DNA from: an uncultured Bacteroidales bacterium
GTDB lineage: Bacteria > Bacteroidota > Bacteroidia > Bacteroidales > Bacteroidaceae
DNA length: 60,178 nucleotides
Direction: 5' to 3'
Assembly (NCBI GenBank): GCA_902787555.1
Contig: CADAGO010000011.1
Span: forward strand, 8,204 to 68,381
The notes under the pieces are model-generated. The model had not been told where the DNA came from. It saw only the letters and a list, made by a program, of their open reading frames with translations, and searched no databases. This document shows, one piece after another, positions 7,622-17,522 of this stretch. The translations under genes were made by a program, and so were the position numbers. The first letter of the stretch is position 1; every line of letters begins with the position of its first letter.

Positions 7622-8611
7622 ATGGAAACAGTATTAAGTGGAATGCGCCCTACGGGCAACCTACATTTAGGAAACTATTACGGAGCTGCCCGCAGCTTCG
7701 TGAAGATGCAAGATGAATATAACTGCTATTTCTTTATTGCCGACTGGCACTCTCTGACAACCCATCCCAAACCCGAGGATATTCAGCGTAGTGCACGTAC
7801 CATCCTTGCAGAGTATCTGGCATGCGGTATCGACCCGGAGAAAGCAACGATTTATATCCAGAGCGATGTGCCCGAAACCATCGAGCTCTATCTCTATTTC
7901 AATATGAACTGCTATCTGGGTGAGTTGGAGCGTGTGACGACCTTCAAGGAGAAAGCACGTCAGCAACCTGATAACGTGAATGCCGGCTTGTTGACCTATC
8001 CTACCTTGATGGCAGCAGATATCCTTCAGCATCGTGCGGCAAAGGTGCCTGTCGGGAAAGACCAAGAGCAGAATATGGAGATGGCACGTAAGTGTGCACG
8101 CCGCTTTAATAATATATATGGTGTGGAATTCTTCCCTGAACCACAGAATTTCTACTTTGGCGATCATGCCATCAAGATTCCAGGATTGGATGGATCGGGT
8201 AAGATGGGAAAAAGTAACGGCAACTGTATCTATCTCTATGAGGACGAAAAGTCTATCCGCAAGAAAGTGATGCGTGCTGTAACAGATAACGGACCTACAG
8301 AACCCAATAGCGAGAAGCCAGAGGTGATTCAGAATCTCTTCACGCTGATGGAGATTGCCTCTTCGAAGGATACCTACGACTATTTCAATGAGAAATGGAA
8401 CGACTGCTCTATCCGCTATGGCGATTTGAAGAAGCAGCTTGCTGAAGACCTTGTTCAGACGTTGGCACCGATTCGTGAGCGCATCATCGAGATTTCATCT
8501 GATCAAGACAAACTCGAGAAGATAGCACGTATGGGTGCTGAGAAAGCACGCGAGAGTGCAGGAGCAACCTTGCGCGAGGTACGTAAGATTATCGGCTTCA
8601 AGGTTTATTAA
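7622..8611 (+). CDS. trpS: Tryptophanyl-tRNA synthetase
   Basis: 329 aa, the normal bacterial TrpRS length. It carries the class I HIGH-type motif HLGN (15-18, in GMRPTGNLHLGNYYGA) and the KMSKS equivalent KMGKS (194-198). DQEQNMEMAR is the tRNA/Trp-site helix region. It charges tRNA-Trp in the cytosol. It begins 35 bp after the TPR gene on the same strand. It converges with the glycosyltransferase operon, with 24 bp between the two ends. Confidence 0.97.
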   Translation: METVLSGMRPTGNLHLGNYYGAARSFVKMQDEYNCYFFIADWHSLTTHPKPEDIQRSARTILAEYLACGIDPEKATIYIQSDVPETIELYLYFNMNCYLGELERVTTFKEKARQQPDNVNAGLLTYPTLMAADILQHRAAKVPVGKDQEQNMEMARKCARRFNNIYGVEFFPEPQNFYFGDHAIKIPGLDGSGKMGKSNGNCIYLYEDEKSIRKKVMRAVTDNGPTEPNSEKPEVIQNLFTLMEIASSKDTYDYFNEKWNDCSIRYGDLKKQLAEDLVQTLAPIRERIIEISSDQDKLEKIARMGAEKARESAGATLREVRKIIGFKVY

Positions 8612-8635
8612 GGAAAGATGATGGCATCCTGATGC

Positions 8636-9736
8636 TTAGTTGCGACCCGATTCCCAATAAGCGAGATATTGGCTGGCAACTTTCAAGTGGTCGTGATGCT
8701 TTCTGACATACTCGACACTTTGTCGTTTCAGTTCAGGAATACGTTCGGGGTGGAGCACCAGTTGTTCCACCTCTTTGTATACACTTTCGTAGTGAGGCTC
8801 TACATTGATAATCGGACGCAATTCCGTCTCGTTGATGATTTCATAGTTCTCAGGTTCTCCGCCACCAATACAGATGATGCCTTTCGACATTGCCAGCAGC
8901 GGATTCATCGAAGGCGTATAGGAATAGAGTTGGTCAAGGATGGCATCACTTCCGTCCATCATCTGCTGATACAGGTCAAAGGGAACCGACTCGGCTTTCA
9001 TCAATTCCATCTTGTCGGGATATTTCGACAGTACGTCTTGGGCAGCTTTCAGCATGATGTCCGTGCCTTTATAGACAGAGCGGCTGCGGTTGATGCCGAT
9101 GAAAAACCTTACTTTCGAAGGTGCTTCCCCAGATAGTTTTACGTTTTTTGGACAGCGGATGGGGAAGGGGATGAAAGTGGTTTTCCTTGTCAGCGTGGGG
9201 TGATAGCATGCCCAGTATTCGTAGAGGCCTGCGATGATGCCGTCGCAAGTCTCTGCTATATGTTTGTTGAGCTGTTCCTTGGGTGTCCCTATCCAGTCTT
9301 TCTGCTCTTTCAAGGCTTCCTCGTCAGTACGGACTCTGTCGCCAAAGTTGAAGTCGCTGTATCTGAGCGGTTTTTTCACGCTGCAATAGTAAACCCAATA
9401 CCAATCCATTCCGAAGGCTCCAAGAAATACTTTCTTGTTGTGTTTACGCAGATAGTCGTAGAAATAGAACAGTCGTTCGGCTTTCACTTCGAAGAACATA
9501 GGATTGATCAGTTGCACCACATCATAGCCTTTCATCTTGGGCAGTAGCCGATAGAGACGCACCAAGAGTCGCAATCCCCCGAATCGTCCCTCGGGGCGGG
9601 AGACATCAATGTCGCGTGGATAATTCTTCCAGAAATCTCCATTCGAAATCACAGTAACCTCATGCCCCAACTGGCGAATTCCTGCTGCCAGTGTTGCGTG
9701 TACATTGCTATATTCTCCTATTAATAGTATCTTCAT
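8636..9736 (-). CDS. Glycosyltransferase, GT4/GT1-like (GT-B fold)
   Basis: 366 aa. The N-terminus MKILLIGEYSNVHATLAAGIRQLGHEVTVIS is the first Rossmann unit of GT-B enzymes. The C-terminal half carries a donor-site stretch with SVYKGTDIMLKAAQDVL and a late MSKGIICIGGGEPENYEI that resembles the E-x7-E region. It is the last gene of a three-gene minus-strand cluster and overlaps the upstream glycosyltransferase by 4 bp (ATGA). It probably adds a sugar to an envelope glycan, LPS or exopolysaccharide. Donor and acceptor are not predictable. Confidence 0.8.
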   Translation of the reverse strand: MKILLIGEYSNVHATLAAGIRQLGHEVTVISNGDFWKNYPRDIDVSRPEGRFGGLRLLVRLYRLLPKMKGYDVVQLINPMFFEVKAERLFYFYDYLRKHNKKVFLGAFGMDWYWVYYCSVKKPLRYSDFNFGDRVRTDEEALKEQKDWIGTPKEQLNKHIAETCDGIIAGLYEYWACYHPTLTRKTTFIPFPIRCPKNVKLSGEAPSKVRFFIGINRSRSVYKGTDIMLKAAQDVLSKYPDKMELMKAESVPFDLYQQMMDGSDAILDQLYSYTPSMNPLLAMSKGIICIGGGEPENYEIINETELRPIINVEPHYESVYKEVEQLVLHPERIPELKRQSVEYVRKHHDHLKVASQYLAYWESGRN

Positions 9737-10698
9737 TTTTCCTTAGGGATTAATGGAATGATGAAAGTCAGCAGGTTCAAGCCCAACGAGTGATTGGTCA
9801 TGCGGCGGAACCATGTATATTTAAGGGTATAGTTCTTGTCAGGCAATGGGAACAACTCCTCCTTGCGTAGTCCATCAATCTCCTTCTTCAGTTCTTTCAT
9901 CGACCCAACCATACGGATATGGTTGTATAGATAATCCATCGTAAGTTGCGCTACACGTCGCTGGAGTGCCTGCTTCTGATGAGTATCTGTAAGGTTGGCG
10001 GCAGTTGTATGAAGTCGGGAAATGACGGAACGTGTGTCGTGAAGTCTTTTCTGGTAACGCTCTGTCTGCTGGGTGGCTGATGTTTCGTGCCGGCGATAAA
10101 AATATGCATTTGCATCAGTTACAATGACTGATGGGGTTTGAAGCAGCAATCGTGCGGTAAATTCTTCGTCTTCCCCATAGGAAGTATCGGTATTGAAACG
10201 CAAGTTCCCCAGTAATACCCGCTTGAAAATCATTCCACAGACCGTTCCGCGGATATTACGACTTGCCATCAGTTCCGCACCCGTGAACGGTCCTTCGGCT
10301 GAGAACGTGTTTTGGGTTGGCATCTTTGAGCAGAAATCGAAGACAATCATGTCAGCATTCTCTCGTTTCAGATGTTCTGTGCAGTAGAGATAGGGCGTTT
10401 TGATGAGCAGATCGTCAGCATCGACAAATTGGATGTATTCTCCAGTTGCTGATTCCAATCCCAGATTACGTGCCGAGCTGACACCTCCGTTCTCCTTGCG
10501 AACGTATCTGATGTCGTCTCCCAGTTGGAATAGCGTGTCTTCAGGACTGACATCCGAGCCATCATCCACCACGATGATTTCACGCTCATCCGCCTGCAGC
10601 GGAAGGGCTAAGATGCTTTCGATACACTCGCGCAACATATCTGTGGGTACGTTGTAGTAGGGGATGATGAAACTGATGCAGCCTGCTTTCATAGCCAT
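9733..10698 (-). CDS. Family 2 glycosyltransferase
   Basis: 321 aa. The GT-A core is clear: SFIIPYYNVPTDMLRECIESIL, EIIVVDDGSD, VSSARNLGLESATGEYIQFVDADD (DxD region), and YGEDEEFTARLL (the catalytic ED motif). The C-terminal ~60 residues form an amphipathic helical tail. Alternative ATGs are 10698 and 10692; the latter gives the ATGA overlap with the upstream gene. It acts at the cytoplasmic face of the membrane on an unknown acceptor. Confidence 0.9.
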   Translation of the reverse strand: MAMKAGCISFIIPYYNVPTDMLRECIESILALPLQADEREIIVVDDGSDVSPEDTLFQLGDDIRYVRKENGGVSSARNLGLESATGEYIQFVDADDLLIKTPYLYCTEHLKRENADMIVFDFCSKMPTQNTFSAEGPFTGAELMASRNIRGTVCGMIFKRVLLGNLRFNTDTSYGEDEEFTARLLLQTPSVIVTDANAYFYRRHETSATQQTERYQKRLHDTRSVISRLHTTAANLTDTHQKQALQRRVAQLTMDYLYNHIRMVGSMKELKKEIDGLRKEELFPLPDKNYTLKYTWFRRMTNHSLGLNLLTFIIPLIPKEK

Positions 10699-11597
10699 TG
10701 TTTGAGTTTGCAGAGCACACTGAGGCCCAAGGTGTTGAGAATGAAAATCTTGATACGCTCATGGGCAGTCCTTCCGATTTTTGAAGAAAGCTTACGGGCA
10801 GGTAGGATAGGGGATGCCTTGCATCGTTTGCTGACATCCAACTGGATGTTGAGCACATGCAGATAATACAATGAAGAGCCTTCTTCTTTCCAGTCGACAT
10901 GCAAGGTTTTCGCTGCTTCTATCTGTGCGTCGAGCAACTGCTGAAGGTCTGTCCCAGATGCCTGTACGGTGATGCTGTTCTCATTCCAGCAGTAGTAATA
11001 CATCCCTTCGGATATGGTCATGACAACAGGCTCATGCTGAAGAATCTGCGGCAATGTCCAAACATCTTCAAACTTCTTGCCTTTGGGAAATTCTGCTCCA
11101 AGAAATAGATAGCGACGGAACACTTTGTTGCATGCGTATGAGTGTGCGTAAGCTTGCCCTTCAAGCCAATAAGTGTGTGAGTCGGGATAGATGATGTTGT
11201 CGAATTTCAGTTCGTACTCGCTGGCATGTCCGACATGAACGGCAATAGGGTATTCGATGATTTCCAAATCCTCCTCCTCGCTGGCCATCTTCATCACGAG
11301 CTCGTAGGTGTCCTGACGGATATAGTCGTCGCTGTCCACAAAGGTCACAAACTCTCCTTCTGCCACTTTCAACCCTGCGTTGCGAGCATCACTCAGTCCT
11401 CCGTTTGTCTTGTGAATCACACGAATCCGATGGTCCTTCTTGGCATATTCGTCGCAGATGCTGCCACACTCATCGGGCGAACCGTCATCTACAAGAATCA
11501 GTTCCCAATCGGAAAACGACTGTGAAACGATGCTGTCGACACACCTGCGAAGTGTGTCTGCAACACGATAAACGGGAACGATGACGGATAGTTTCAT
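10689..11597 (-). CDS. Family 2 glycosyltransferase, first gene of the cluster
   Basis: 302 aa from the ATG at 11597 (MKLSVIVPVYRVADTLRRCVDSI). Core motifs are LILVDDGSPDECGSICDEY, GGLSDARNAGL, FVTFVDSDD (DxD) and FEDVWTLPQIL in place of the usual ED motif. Longer in-frame starts to 11639 are unlikely because they lie in repetitive DNA upstream of the TATCTTTG box at 11602-11609. It precedes two overlapping glycosyltransferases; the three probably act in sequence on one polysaccharide. Confidence 0.9.
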   Translation of the reverse strand: MKLSVIVPVYRVADTLRRCVDSIVSQSFSDWELILVDDGSPDECGSICDEYAKKDHRIRVIHKTNGGLSDARNAGLKVAEGEFVTFVDSDDYIRQDTYELVMKMASEEEDLEIIEYPIAVHVGHASEYELKFDNIIYPDSHTYWLEGQAYAHSYACNKVFRRYLFLGAEFPKGKKFEDVWTLPQILQHEPVVMTISEGMYYYCWNENSITVQASGTDLQQLLDAQIEAAKTLHVDWKEEGSSLYYLHVLNIQLDVSKRCKASPILPARKLSSKIGRTAHERIKIFILNTLGLSVLCKLKQWL

Positions 11598-11601
11598 GGT
11601 G

Positions 11602-11609
11602 CAAAGATA
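11602..11609 (-). promoter_or_regulatory. -7 box abutting the start of the glycosyltransferase operon
   Basis: On the minus strand TATCTTTG is followed by only CACC and then ATG (11597). With transcription starting a few nt after the box, the mRNA would be leaderless or nearly so. No clear -33 TTG is seen. Confidence 0.55.
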
Positions 11610-11611
11610 AT

Positions 11612-11660
11612 AAATATTTACCATTTTACCATTTACCATTTACCATTTTTCCATTTTTTC
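11612..11660. repeat. 7-bp-periodic TTACCAT repeat tract
   Basis: Several degenerate TTTACCA/TTACCAT heptamers lie in a row between the divergent glycosyltransferase operon and alaS. They match the heptamer-style tracts elsewhere in the window. Confidence 0.7.
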
Positions 11661-11693
11661 AATTCTTTCAGTCTTTAATTCTTCTTTTTTTCG

Positions 11694-11701
11694 TAACTTT
11701 G
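11694..11701 (+). promoter_or_regulatory. Candidate -7 box for alaS
   Basis: TAACTTTG followed by CACCC fits the Bacteroidetes -7 consensus, 56 bp upstream of alaS. The -33 region is T-rich with no TTG at the ideal distance. Confidence 0.6.
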
Positions 11702-11757
11702 CACCCAAATATGTTAAAGCAAAATCGTAAATAGTCAATTGTCAAATAGAAAATAAA

Positions 11758-14376
11758 ATGATGACTGCAAAAGAGATACGTGAATCGTACAAGAAATTTT
11801 TTGAGTCGAAGGAGCATCTGATTGTGCCTTCTGCTCCAATGGTAGTAAAAGACGACCCTACGCTGATGTTTACCAACGCAGGTATGAACCAGTTTAAGGA
11901 TATCATCCTTGGAAACGTACAGCCAAAGTGCCGCCGCATGGCCGACTCTCAGAAGTGTCTGCGTGTGAGCGGTAAGCACAACGACTTGGAAGAGGTGGGC
12001 CACGATACCTATCACCACACCATGTTCGAGATGTTGGGCAACTGGTCGTTTGGCGACTATTTCAAGAAGGAAGCTATCGGTTGGGCATGGGAGTATATCG
12101 TTGATGTGCTGAAAATCAATCCTGCCGACCTCTATGCAACTGTCTTTGAGGGTTCGCCAGAAGAAGGACTTGAGCGCGACAACGAAGCGGCTGCCATCTG
12201 GGAGCAATTCATGCCAAAAGACCATATCATCAACGGCAACAAGCACGATAACTTCTGGGAGATGGGCGATACAGGGCCATGTGGACCTTGTTCAGAGCTG
12301 CATGTCGATTCCCGCCCGGCTGAAGAGAAAGCCAAGTTGCCTGGACGCGAACTGGTGAATAAAGACCATCCTCAGGTCATCGAAATATGGAACCTGGTGT
12401 TCATGCAGTACAACCGTAAGGCTGATGGTTCGCTCGAACCGCTGCCTGCTAAGGTCATCGATACCGGTATGGGCTTCGAGCGTTTGGTTCGTACCCTCCA
12501 AGGTAAGACTTCCAACTACGACACCGATGTGTTCCAGCCTATCATTAAGGTCATTGGGGATATGGCAGGTAAGAAATACGGACAGGACGAGAAGACCGAT
12601 GTAGCAATGCGAGTTGTGGCAGACCACCTGCGTGCTATTGCTTTCTCAATTGCTGACGGACAGCTGCCAAGCAATGCAAAAGCAGGCTATGTCATCCGTC
12701 GTATCCTTCGTCGTGCTGTGCGCTACGGCTATACGTTCCTCGACCAGAAAGAAGCGTTCATCTACAAATTGGTTCCGACCCTGATTGCAGAGATGGGCGA
12801 GGCATTCCCTGAGATTGCTGCCCAGAAGGAGTTGATTATGAAGGTGATGAAGGAAGAGGAAGATTCGTTCCTCCGTACGTTGGCCAACGGTATCAAGTTG
12901 CTGAACGATGTGATGGACGAAGTGAAGGCTGCAGGTAAGACTGTGATTCCTGGAGAAGAGGCATTCAAGTTGTTCGACACCTTCGGCTTCCCACTCGATC
13001 TTACCGAACTCATCTGCCGTGAGAATGGTATGACGGTCGATGAGGCTGGCTTCAATGTCGAGATGCAGAAGCAGAAAGAACGTGCCCGTAATGCCGCACA
13101 GGTTGAGATGGGCGACTGGACAATTCTCAACGAGGCTGAAAGCCAGTTTGTAGGCTATGACTATACAGAATATACTTGCCACATCCTCAAGTATCGTGAG
13201 GTGAAGCAGAAGAAGGGTGTGGTGTATGAGGTTGTGCTCGACCAGACTCCGTTCTATGCTGAGATGGGTGGTGAAGTAGGCGACACGGGTGTGCTCGTCA
13301 ACGAGAACGAAACCATCAATGTGGTAGATACTAAGAAAGAAAACGGTCAGTCTATCCATATCGTCGACAAACTCCCACAGGATGCTACGGCTGAGTTTAT
13401 GGCTTGCGTCGATGTCGATCGTCGTCGTGCCATCGAGGCCAACCACACCTGTACACACTTGCTCGACGAGGCGTTGCGTGAGGTGCTTGGCACACATGTA
13501 GAGCAGAAAGGTTCGCTTGTGACAGCCGATTCTCTCCGATTCGACTTCTCACACTTTGAGAAAGTCACTCCAGAGCAGTTGCGTGAGGTAGAACATATCG
13601 TCAACGAGAAGATTCGTGCCAATATCCCATTGGAGGAATTCCGCGACACACCTATCGAGGAAGCCAAGAAACTCGGCGCCATTGCCCTCTTCGGAGAGAA
13701 ATATGGCGACAAGGTGCGTGTTGTGAAGTTCGGCACCAGCGTAGAGTTCTGTGGAGGATGTCATGCTCATGCTACTGGTCAGTTGGGAATGGTTCGTATC
13801 ATCTCTGAGAGCAGTATCGCTGCAGGTGTTCGTCGTATCGAGGCCATCACAGGTAAGAAAGTTGAGGAAATGCTCGATATGGCTCAGGATCTTATTAGCG
13901 ATCTGCGTAGCTTGTTCAACAATGCGCCCGACCTCATGTCGACCATTCAGAAGGCGATTGCCGAAAACAAGGAACTGCAGGCTCAGGTTGCTGAGTTTAC
14001 GGCTCAAAAGGCTCAGGAGTTCAAGAAGTCGCTCATCGAGCAGGCTCAAACCATCAATGGAGTGAAGGTCATCAAGGGTGTGCTTCCTATCGATGCACAG
14101 AATGCCAAGGATATGGCATTCCAGCTCCGTACACAGTTCCCAGAGCAGTTGCTCGTAGCCATTGCTTGTGCGCCAGGCGGGAAGCCCTTACTTACCGTTG
14201 CTCTTTCCGACGACCTCGTAAAGGAAGGTAAGAACGCGGGTCAGTTGGTTCGCGAGGCAGCCAAACTCATGCAAGGCGGTGGTGGAGGTCAGGCTCACTT
14301 CGCAACAGCAGGTGGTAAGAACTCCGAAGGCATGAAAGCCGCAGTAGATAAAGTCATTGAGCTATTTTCAATTTGA
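11758..14376 (+). CDS. alaS: Alanyl-tRNA synthetase
   Basis: 872 aa, the full AlaRS length. The class II catalytic core is at the N-terminus ([14 protein letters not shown], then [19 protein letters not shown]). The editing-domain zinc site is intact: HTCTH (H563, H567) and CGGCH (C665, H669). [15 protein letters not shown] near the C-terminus is the conserved glycine-rich C-Ala motif. It charges tRNA-Ala and clears Ser/Gly mischarging. ATG codons at 11758 and 11761 are both possible starts. Confidence 0.98.
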   Translation: MMTAKEIRESYKKFFESKEHLIVPSAPMVVKDDPTLMFTNAGMNQFKDIILGNVQPKCRRMADSQKCLRVSGKHNDLEEVGHDTYHHTMFEMLGNWSFGDYFKKEAIGWAWEYIVDVLKINPADLYATVFEGSPEEGLERDNEAAAIWEQFMPKDHIINGNKHDNFWEMGDTGPCGPCSELHVDSRPAEEKAKLPGRELVNKDHPQVIEIWNLVFMQYNRKADGSLEPLPAKVIDTGMGFERLVRTLQGKTSNYDTDVFQPIIKVIGDMAGKKYGQDEKTDVAMRVVADHLRAIAFSIADGQLPSNAKAGYVIRRILRRAVRYGYTFLDQKEAFIYKLVPTLIAEMGEAFPEIAAQKELIMKVMKEEEDSFLRTLANGIKLLNDVMDEVKAAGKTVIPGEEAFKLFDTFGFPLDLTELICRENGMTVDEAGFNVEMQKQKERARNAAQVEMGDWTILNEAESQFVGYDYTEYTCHILKYREVKQKKGVVYEVVLDQTPFYAEMGGEVGDTGVLVNENETINVVDTKKENGQSIHIVDKLPQDATAEFMACVDVDRRRAIEANHTCTHLLDEALREVLGTHVEQKGSLVTADSLRFDFSHFEKVTPEQLREVEHIVNEKIRANIPLEEFRDTPIEEAKKLGAIALFGEKYGDKVRVVKFGTSVEFCGGCHAHATGQLGMVRIISESSIAAGVRRIEAITGKKVEEMLDMAQDLISDLRSLFNNAPDLMSTIQKAIAENKELQAQVAEFTAQKAQEFKKSLIEQAQTINGVKVIKGVLPIDAQNAKDMAFQLRTQFPEQLLVAIACAPGGKPLLTVALSDDLVKEGKNAGQLVREAAKLMQGGGGGQAHFATAGGKNSEGMKAAVDKVIELFSI

Positions 14377-14415
14377 CGATTTACTATTTACCATTCAAAT
14401 AATTAGACATTCACC

Positions 14416-15309
14416 ATGATCAAATCCTTTTTCTTTAAGTCTTCCCCCCTTGGGGGAATAAGAGGGGGGCTGTTCCTCTTCTTGCTTCTTTGTCTGCCGA
14501 TAATGGTGCAGGCACAGAAACCCGACAAGAACTTCCATATCTTCCTCTGCTTCGGACAGTCGAACATGGAAGCTGGTGCACGTCCTGCCGAACAGGACAA
14601 AGACTTCAACGACCCGCGGTTCCAGTTCCTCGCTGCGGTCAACATGCCGCGTACACAGCGTGAGATGGGACATTGGTACACAGCCATTCCACCTATCTGC
14701 CGTGAGGGAAACAACATGGGACCTGTCGATTTCTTTGGCCGTAAGATGATAGAACAGATCGACGACCGCTACCGCATTGGTGTTATCAACGTATCGGTCG
14801 CAGGAGCGAAAATCGAACTGTGGGACAAAGACGATTACAAAGAGTATATCGACAACGAACGCGACTGGATGAAAGCTATCGTCAACCAGTACGACGGCAA
14901 TCCCTATAAACGACTTGTCGATATGGCACGTATTGCACAGAAGGATGGTGTCATCAAGGGCATCCTCATCCATCAAGGTGAGTCGAACTCCGATGATCAG
15001 AAGTGGCCAGAGCGTGTCAAGAAGATTTACAATGACCTCTGTGCCGACCTCGGCCTCAATCCAAAGGATGTGCCTCTGCTTGCAGGCGAGTTGAAGCATC
15101 AGGAGCAGGGTGGTGTGTGCTGGCGATTCAATGTCGACATTCTGCCTAACCTGCCTAAGACGCTTCCCAACTCTTACATCATCTCTGCGAAGGACTGCGA
15201 GAGCACAGGCGACCAGTTCCATTTCAGTACCGAAGGTATGCGCACCCTCGGCTACCGTTATGCTGAGCAGATGCTGAAGCTGCACAAGTATAAGATGAAG
15301 AAGAAGTAA
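14416..15309 (+). CDS. Exported SGNH carbohydrate acetylesterase (SASA/CE6-like)
   Basis: 297 aa. The active-site Ser lies in CFGQSNMEAG (S49), HQGESN is the block usual in sialate O-acetylesterase/acetylxylan esterase proteins, and DQFHF (D266, H269) supplies the Asp-His dyad. It probably removes acetyl groups from plant or host glycans in the periplasm. The signal peptide is odd: the basic start MIKSFFFK is followed by SSPLGGIRGG before the hydrophobic core LFLFLLLCLPIMVQAQ. That segment is encoded by a G/C palindrome (14441-14471) found elsewhere in the window, so it looks like an in-frame insertion. Confidence 0.85.
   Translation: MIKSFFFKSSPLGGIRGGLFLFLLLCLPIMVQAQKPDKNFHIFLCFGQSNMEAGARPAEQDKDFNDPRFQFLAAVNMPRTQREMGHWYTAIPPICREGNNMGPVDFFGRKMIEQIDDRYRIGVINVSVAGAKIELWDKDDYKEYIDNERDWMKAIVNQYDGNPYKRLVDMARIAQKDGVIKGILIHQGESNSDDQKWPERVKKIYNDLCADLGLNPKDVPLLAGELKHQEQGGVCWRFNVDILPNLPKTLPNSYIISAKDCESTGDQFHFSTEGMRTLGYRYAEQMLKLHKYKMKKK
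14441..14471 (+). repeat. Dispersed G/C palindrome inside the esterase signal peptide
   Basis: An imperfect palindrome with arms TTCCCCCC / GGGGGAA plus TAAGAGGGGGG. It aligns with 18635-18665 and, on the other strand, 20828-20866. Read in frame it gives SSPLGGIRGG. Confidence 0.75.
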
Positions 15310-15323
15310 CCGCCAGGACGATT

Positions 15324-16076
15324 ATGAAAACGAAAACAAAAACAATGATTTGGCTAGCTGCCCTTTCCCTCATGCTCACAGCTTGTGGAGAGAAAAAAGC
15401 CAAGGATGTGCTTGTTGCCGAAGATAAGACAGAGGCAGTAAGCGAAAGTCAAACCGAAGATGAAGACGATATGCCCGAGAGCGAGGTCGATGTCGTCAGC
15501 AGTGTGTGGGAAATGAGTCCGCTCACTGGCGTTGCAAAGGACGGCAATGTCGGCATTGAGCAGTTTGCCGATAAATTCTGCTACGAGTACAACAACTACA
15601 AGCCCAACCAGGTGCTGTGCGACTATCTCCGCGACCCGGCGAAGTATGATAACGAAGACTTCAATATCAACTGCCAGCCGAAGAAGGGATATATCAGTTG
15701 CAGGGGGCTGTTCCAATGCGGTTACGACACGGAATGCTGCTACTGGAAGCGTAAGAACGGACACAGCCTCGTAGCCTTCTGGCTAGACGAAGGGCATGAG
15801 AGTGGTGCCGAATACCAACTCCTCGCATTCTACGACTACGACCCCGATACCGACACCATGACCCCTGAGCCTGCGTTGAGCAAAAAGCTTACAGACGTCG
15901 TGGACAAGTACGACTCGTACAGCGTCACCCTGCCTGAAGAGGGTAAGGACATCGAACTCATCGGTTATACCGACGACGAGGAAGAAGAAGACTGCATCGC
16001 CACTTGCTTCCAAGCTCATTGGAACGGTAACGACTTCATGAAGATAGAGCAGGTGAATACACCCCCGGTACCATAA
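15324..16076 (+). CDS. Predicted lipoprotein of unknown function
   Basis: 250 aa. A signal peptide ends in the lipobox LTAC (MKTKTKTMIWLAALSLMLTAC). A strongly acidic linker follows (TEDEDDMPESEVDVVSS), then a domain with several Cys (NCQPKKGYISCRGLFQCGYDTECC) and Asp/Glu-rich stretches. No family recognised. It starts 14 bp after the esterase and is probably co-transcribed, so the two may act on the same envelope or nutrient substrate; that is inference. Confidence 0.75.
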   Translation: MKTKTKTMIWLAALSLMLTACGEKKAKDVLVAEDKTEAVSESQTEDEDDMPESEVDVVSSVWEMSPLTGVAKDGNVGIEQFADKFCYEYNNYKPNQVLCDYLRDPAKYDNEDFNINCQPKKGYISCRGLFQCGYDTECCYWKRKNGHSLVAFWLDEGHESGAEYQLLAFYDYDPDTDTMTPEPALSKKLTDVVDKYDSYSVTLPEEGKDIELIGYTDDEEEEDCIATCFQAHWNGNDFMKIEQVNTPPVP

Positions 16077-16115
16077 CCTTGGACGTGGAGTAATCATCCT
16101 GCCGACCTTGACTAC

Positions 16116-16152
16116 AAGCAGGGTTTTAGTTTCTGCTGAAGCCCTGCTTTAT
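16116..16152 (+). terminator. Possible terminator after the lipoprotein
   Basis: AAGCAGGG (16116-16123) pairs with CCCTGCTT (16142-16149) over an 18-nt loop, with a short T tract. Weak tail. Confidence 0.6.
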
Positions 16153-16254
16153 CACTTCAACTAGGAACAATAAGCGTTTTTTTATCTGTAACCGCGCAAG
16201 ATTTTCATCCTTTCGGGATTATATGGTTGTATAATTTTTAATCCAGCAAACGTT

Positions 16255-17517
16255 ATGAAAAAAAGAATCGTATGTGGAGCCGTCACCCTGACAATGATGA
16301 CAGCAGTAGTCGTAGGATGCAGCAACGATGAGGAAAGCAATAATCCTCTTAATCCTGATCCAATAGTAAAGCCTGAGAAGGTGACGCTGACCCGCTCAGA
16401 GCAGCAGTTGGTTGCCAGCAGTAATGCCTTTTCGTTCAATCTGTTCCGTAAGGCACAGGATAATGAGAAGAGCCAAATCCTCTCACCACTCAGTATCACC
16501 TATGCTCTTGGCATGCTCAACAATGGTGCTTCGGGCGAGACGCAAGAACAGATAAATAAGGTGTTAGGCTTTGGCGATACAGGAGCCGACAGCATCAATG
16601 CCTTTTGCCGTAAGATGCTGACGACTGCCCCGTTGCTCGATCCGCAGACGAAGGTGATGATTGCCAACAACATCTACGTCAACAAGCCTTATCAGTTGAA
16701 AGCAGACTTTGTGCAGAAAGCAAAGGTGTTTTACGATACCACTCCCGAGACCCGCGATTTTCACGACGGCAAGACAATCGATGTCATCAACCAGTGGGCG
16801 AGCGACCACACAGAGCGAATGATTCAGAAGGTGCTCACGGCCGATGAGTTCAATCCCGATGCCGTCAGTTATCTGCTCAATGCTATCTATTTCAAGGGTA
16901 TTTGGGCTGATAAGTTCGATAAGGCGAAGACGAAGGACGAAGACTTCTGGCAGGCAGGAGCGGAAAGTGTACGCACTAAGATTCCGATGATGCATAAGCT
17001 AGACCATCTATTGTATGCCGAGAACGACCGTTATCAAGCCTTGTCCTTGCCCTACGGTAACCATTCCTACCATTTGACGATACTCCTGCCTAAGGTTTCT
17101 ACGAATGCTGTGCCCCCAGTGCCCACCATCGAAGAATGGCAGCAGTTGCAACGAAGCATGTATGGCAAACCTGTTGACTTGAAACTCCCACGTTTCGAAA
17201 CCGACAGTAACTTCAATCTCGAAGCCATCATGTCTGCATTGGGTATGCCCGATGCCTTTGATGCTAAAAAGGCCGACTTCAGCCTCTTCTGCAACGTACC
17301 GACCTATATATCGCTGATGAAGCAAGTGGCAAAGATTAAACTCGACGAACAGGGTACTGAAGCAGCAGCAGTTACCGTGATAGACATGGATTTGGCGGCA
17401 GTAGAGCCCGATCCCACTCAGCCAATCGATTTCCATGCTGACCGTCCTTTCCTCTATGTCATTAGCGAGTCGCAGACGGGAGCCATCTTCTTTATCGGTC
17501 AGTACACGGGCAAATAA
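16255..17517 (+). CDS. Serpin lipoprotein (serine protease inhibitor)
   Basis: 420 aa. The N-terminus has a lipoprotein signal (VVVGC at about 17-21) and a short Asn/Pro linker. The serpin fold markers follow: SPLSITYALGMLNNGASGETQEQI, NAIYFKGIWADKFDKAKT, and the C-terminal FHADRPFLYVISESQTGAIFFIGQ. The hinge EQGTEAAAVT (from E365) fits the inhibitory consensus. Counting 17 residues places the scissile bond at A381-A382, suggesting elastase-like targets. The gene is 5 bp from a sigma factor gene, so its expression may be linked to that envelope-signalling pair. Confidence 0.93.
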   Translation: MKKRIVCGAVTLTMMTAVVVGCSNDEESNNPLNPDPIVKPEKVTLTRSEQQLVASSNAFSFNLFRKAQDNEKSQILSPLSITYALGMLNNGASGETQEQINKVLGFGDTGADSINAFCRKMLTTAPLLDPQTKVMIANNIYVNKPYQLKADFVQKAKVFYDTTPETRDFHDGKTIDVINQWASDHTERMIQKVLTADEFNPDAVSYLLNAIYFKGIWADKFDKAKTKDEDFWQAGAESVRTKIPMMHKLDHLLYAENDRYQALSLPYGNHSYHLTILLPKVSTNAVPPVPTIEEWQQLQRSMYGKPVDLKLPRFETDSNFNLEAIMSALGMPDAFDAKKADFSLFCNVPTYISLMKQVAKIKLDEQGTEAAAVTVIDMDLAAVEPDPTQPIDFHADRPFLYVISESQTGAIFFIGQYTGK

Positions 17518-17522
17518 TTGAT

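Noticed and set aside
12646-13497. Long minus-strand frame opposite alaS
   Set aside because: Antisense to conserved AlaRS motifs; no domain and no start context.
14395-15285. 296-codon minus-strand frame opposite the esterase
   Set aside because: The plus frame has all SGNH catalytic blocks; the minus product has none.
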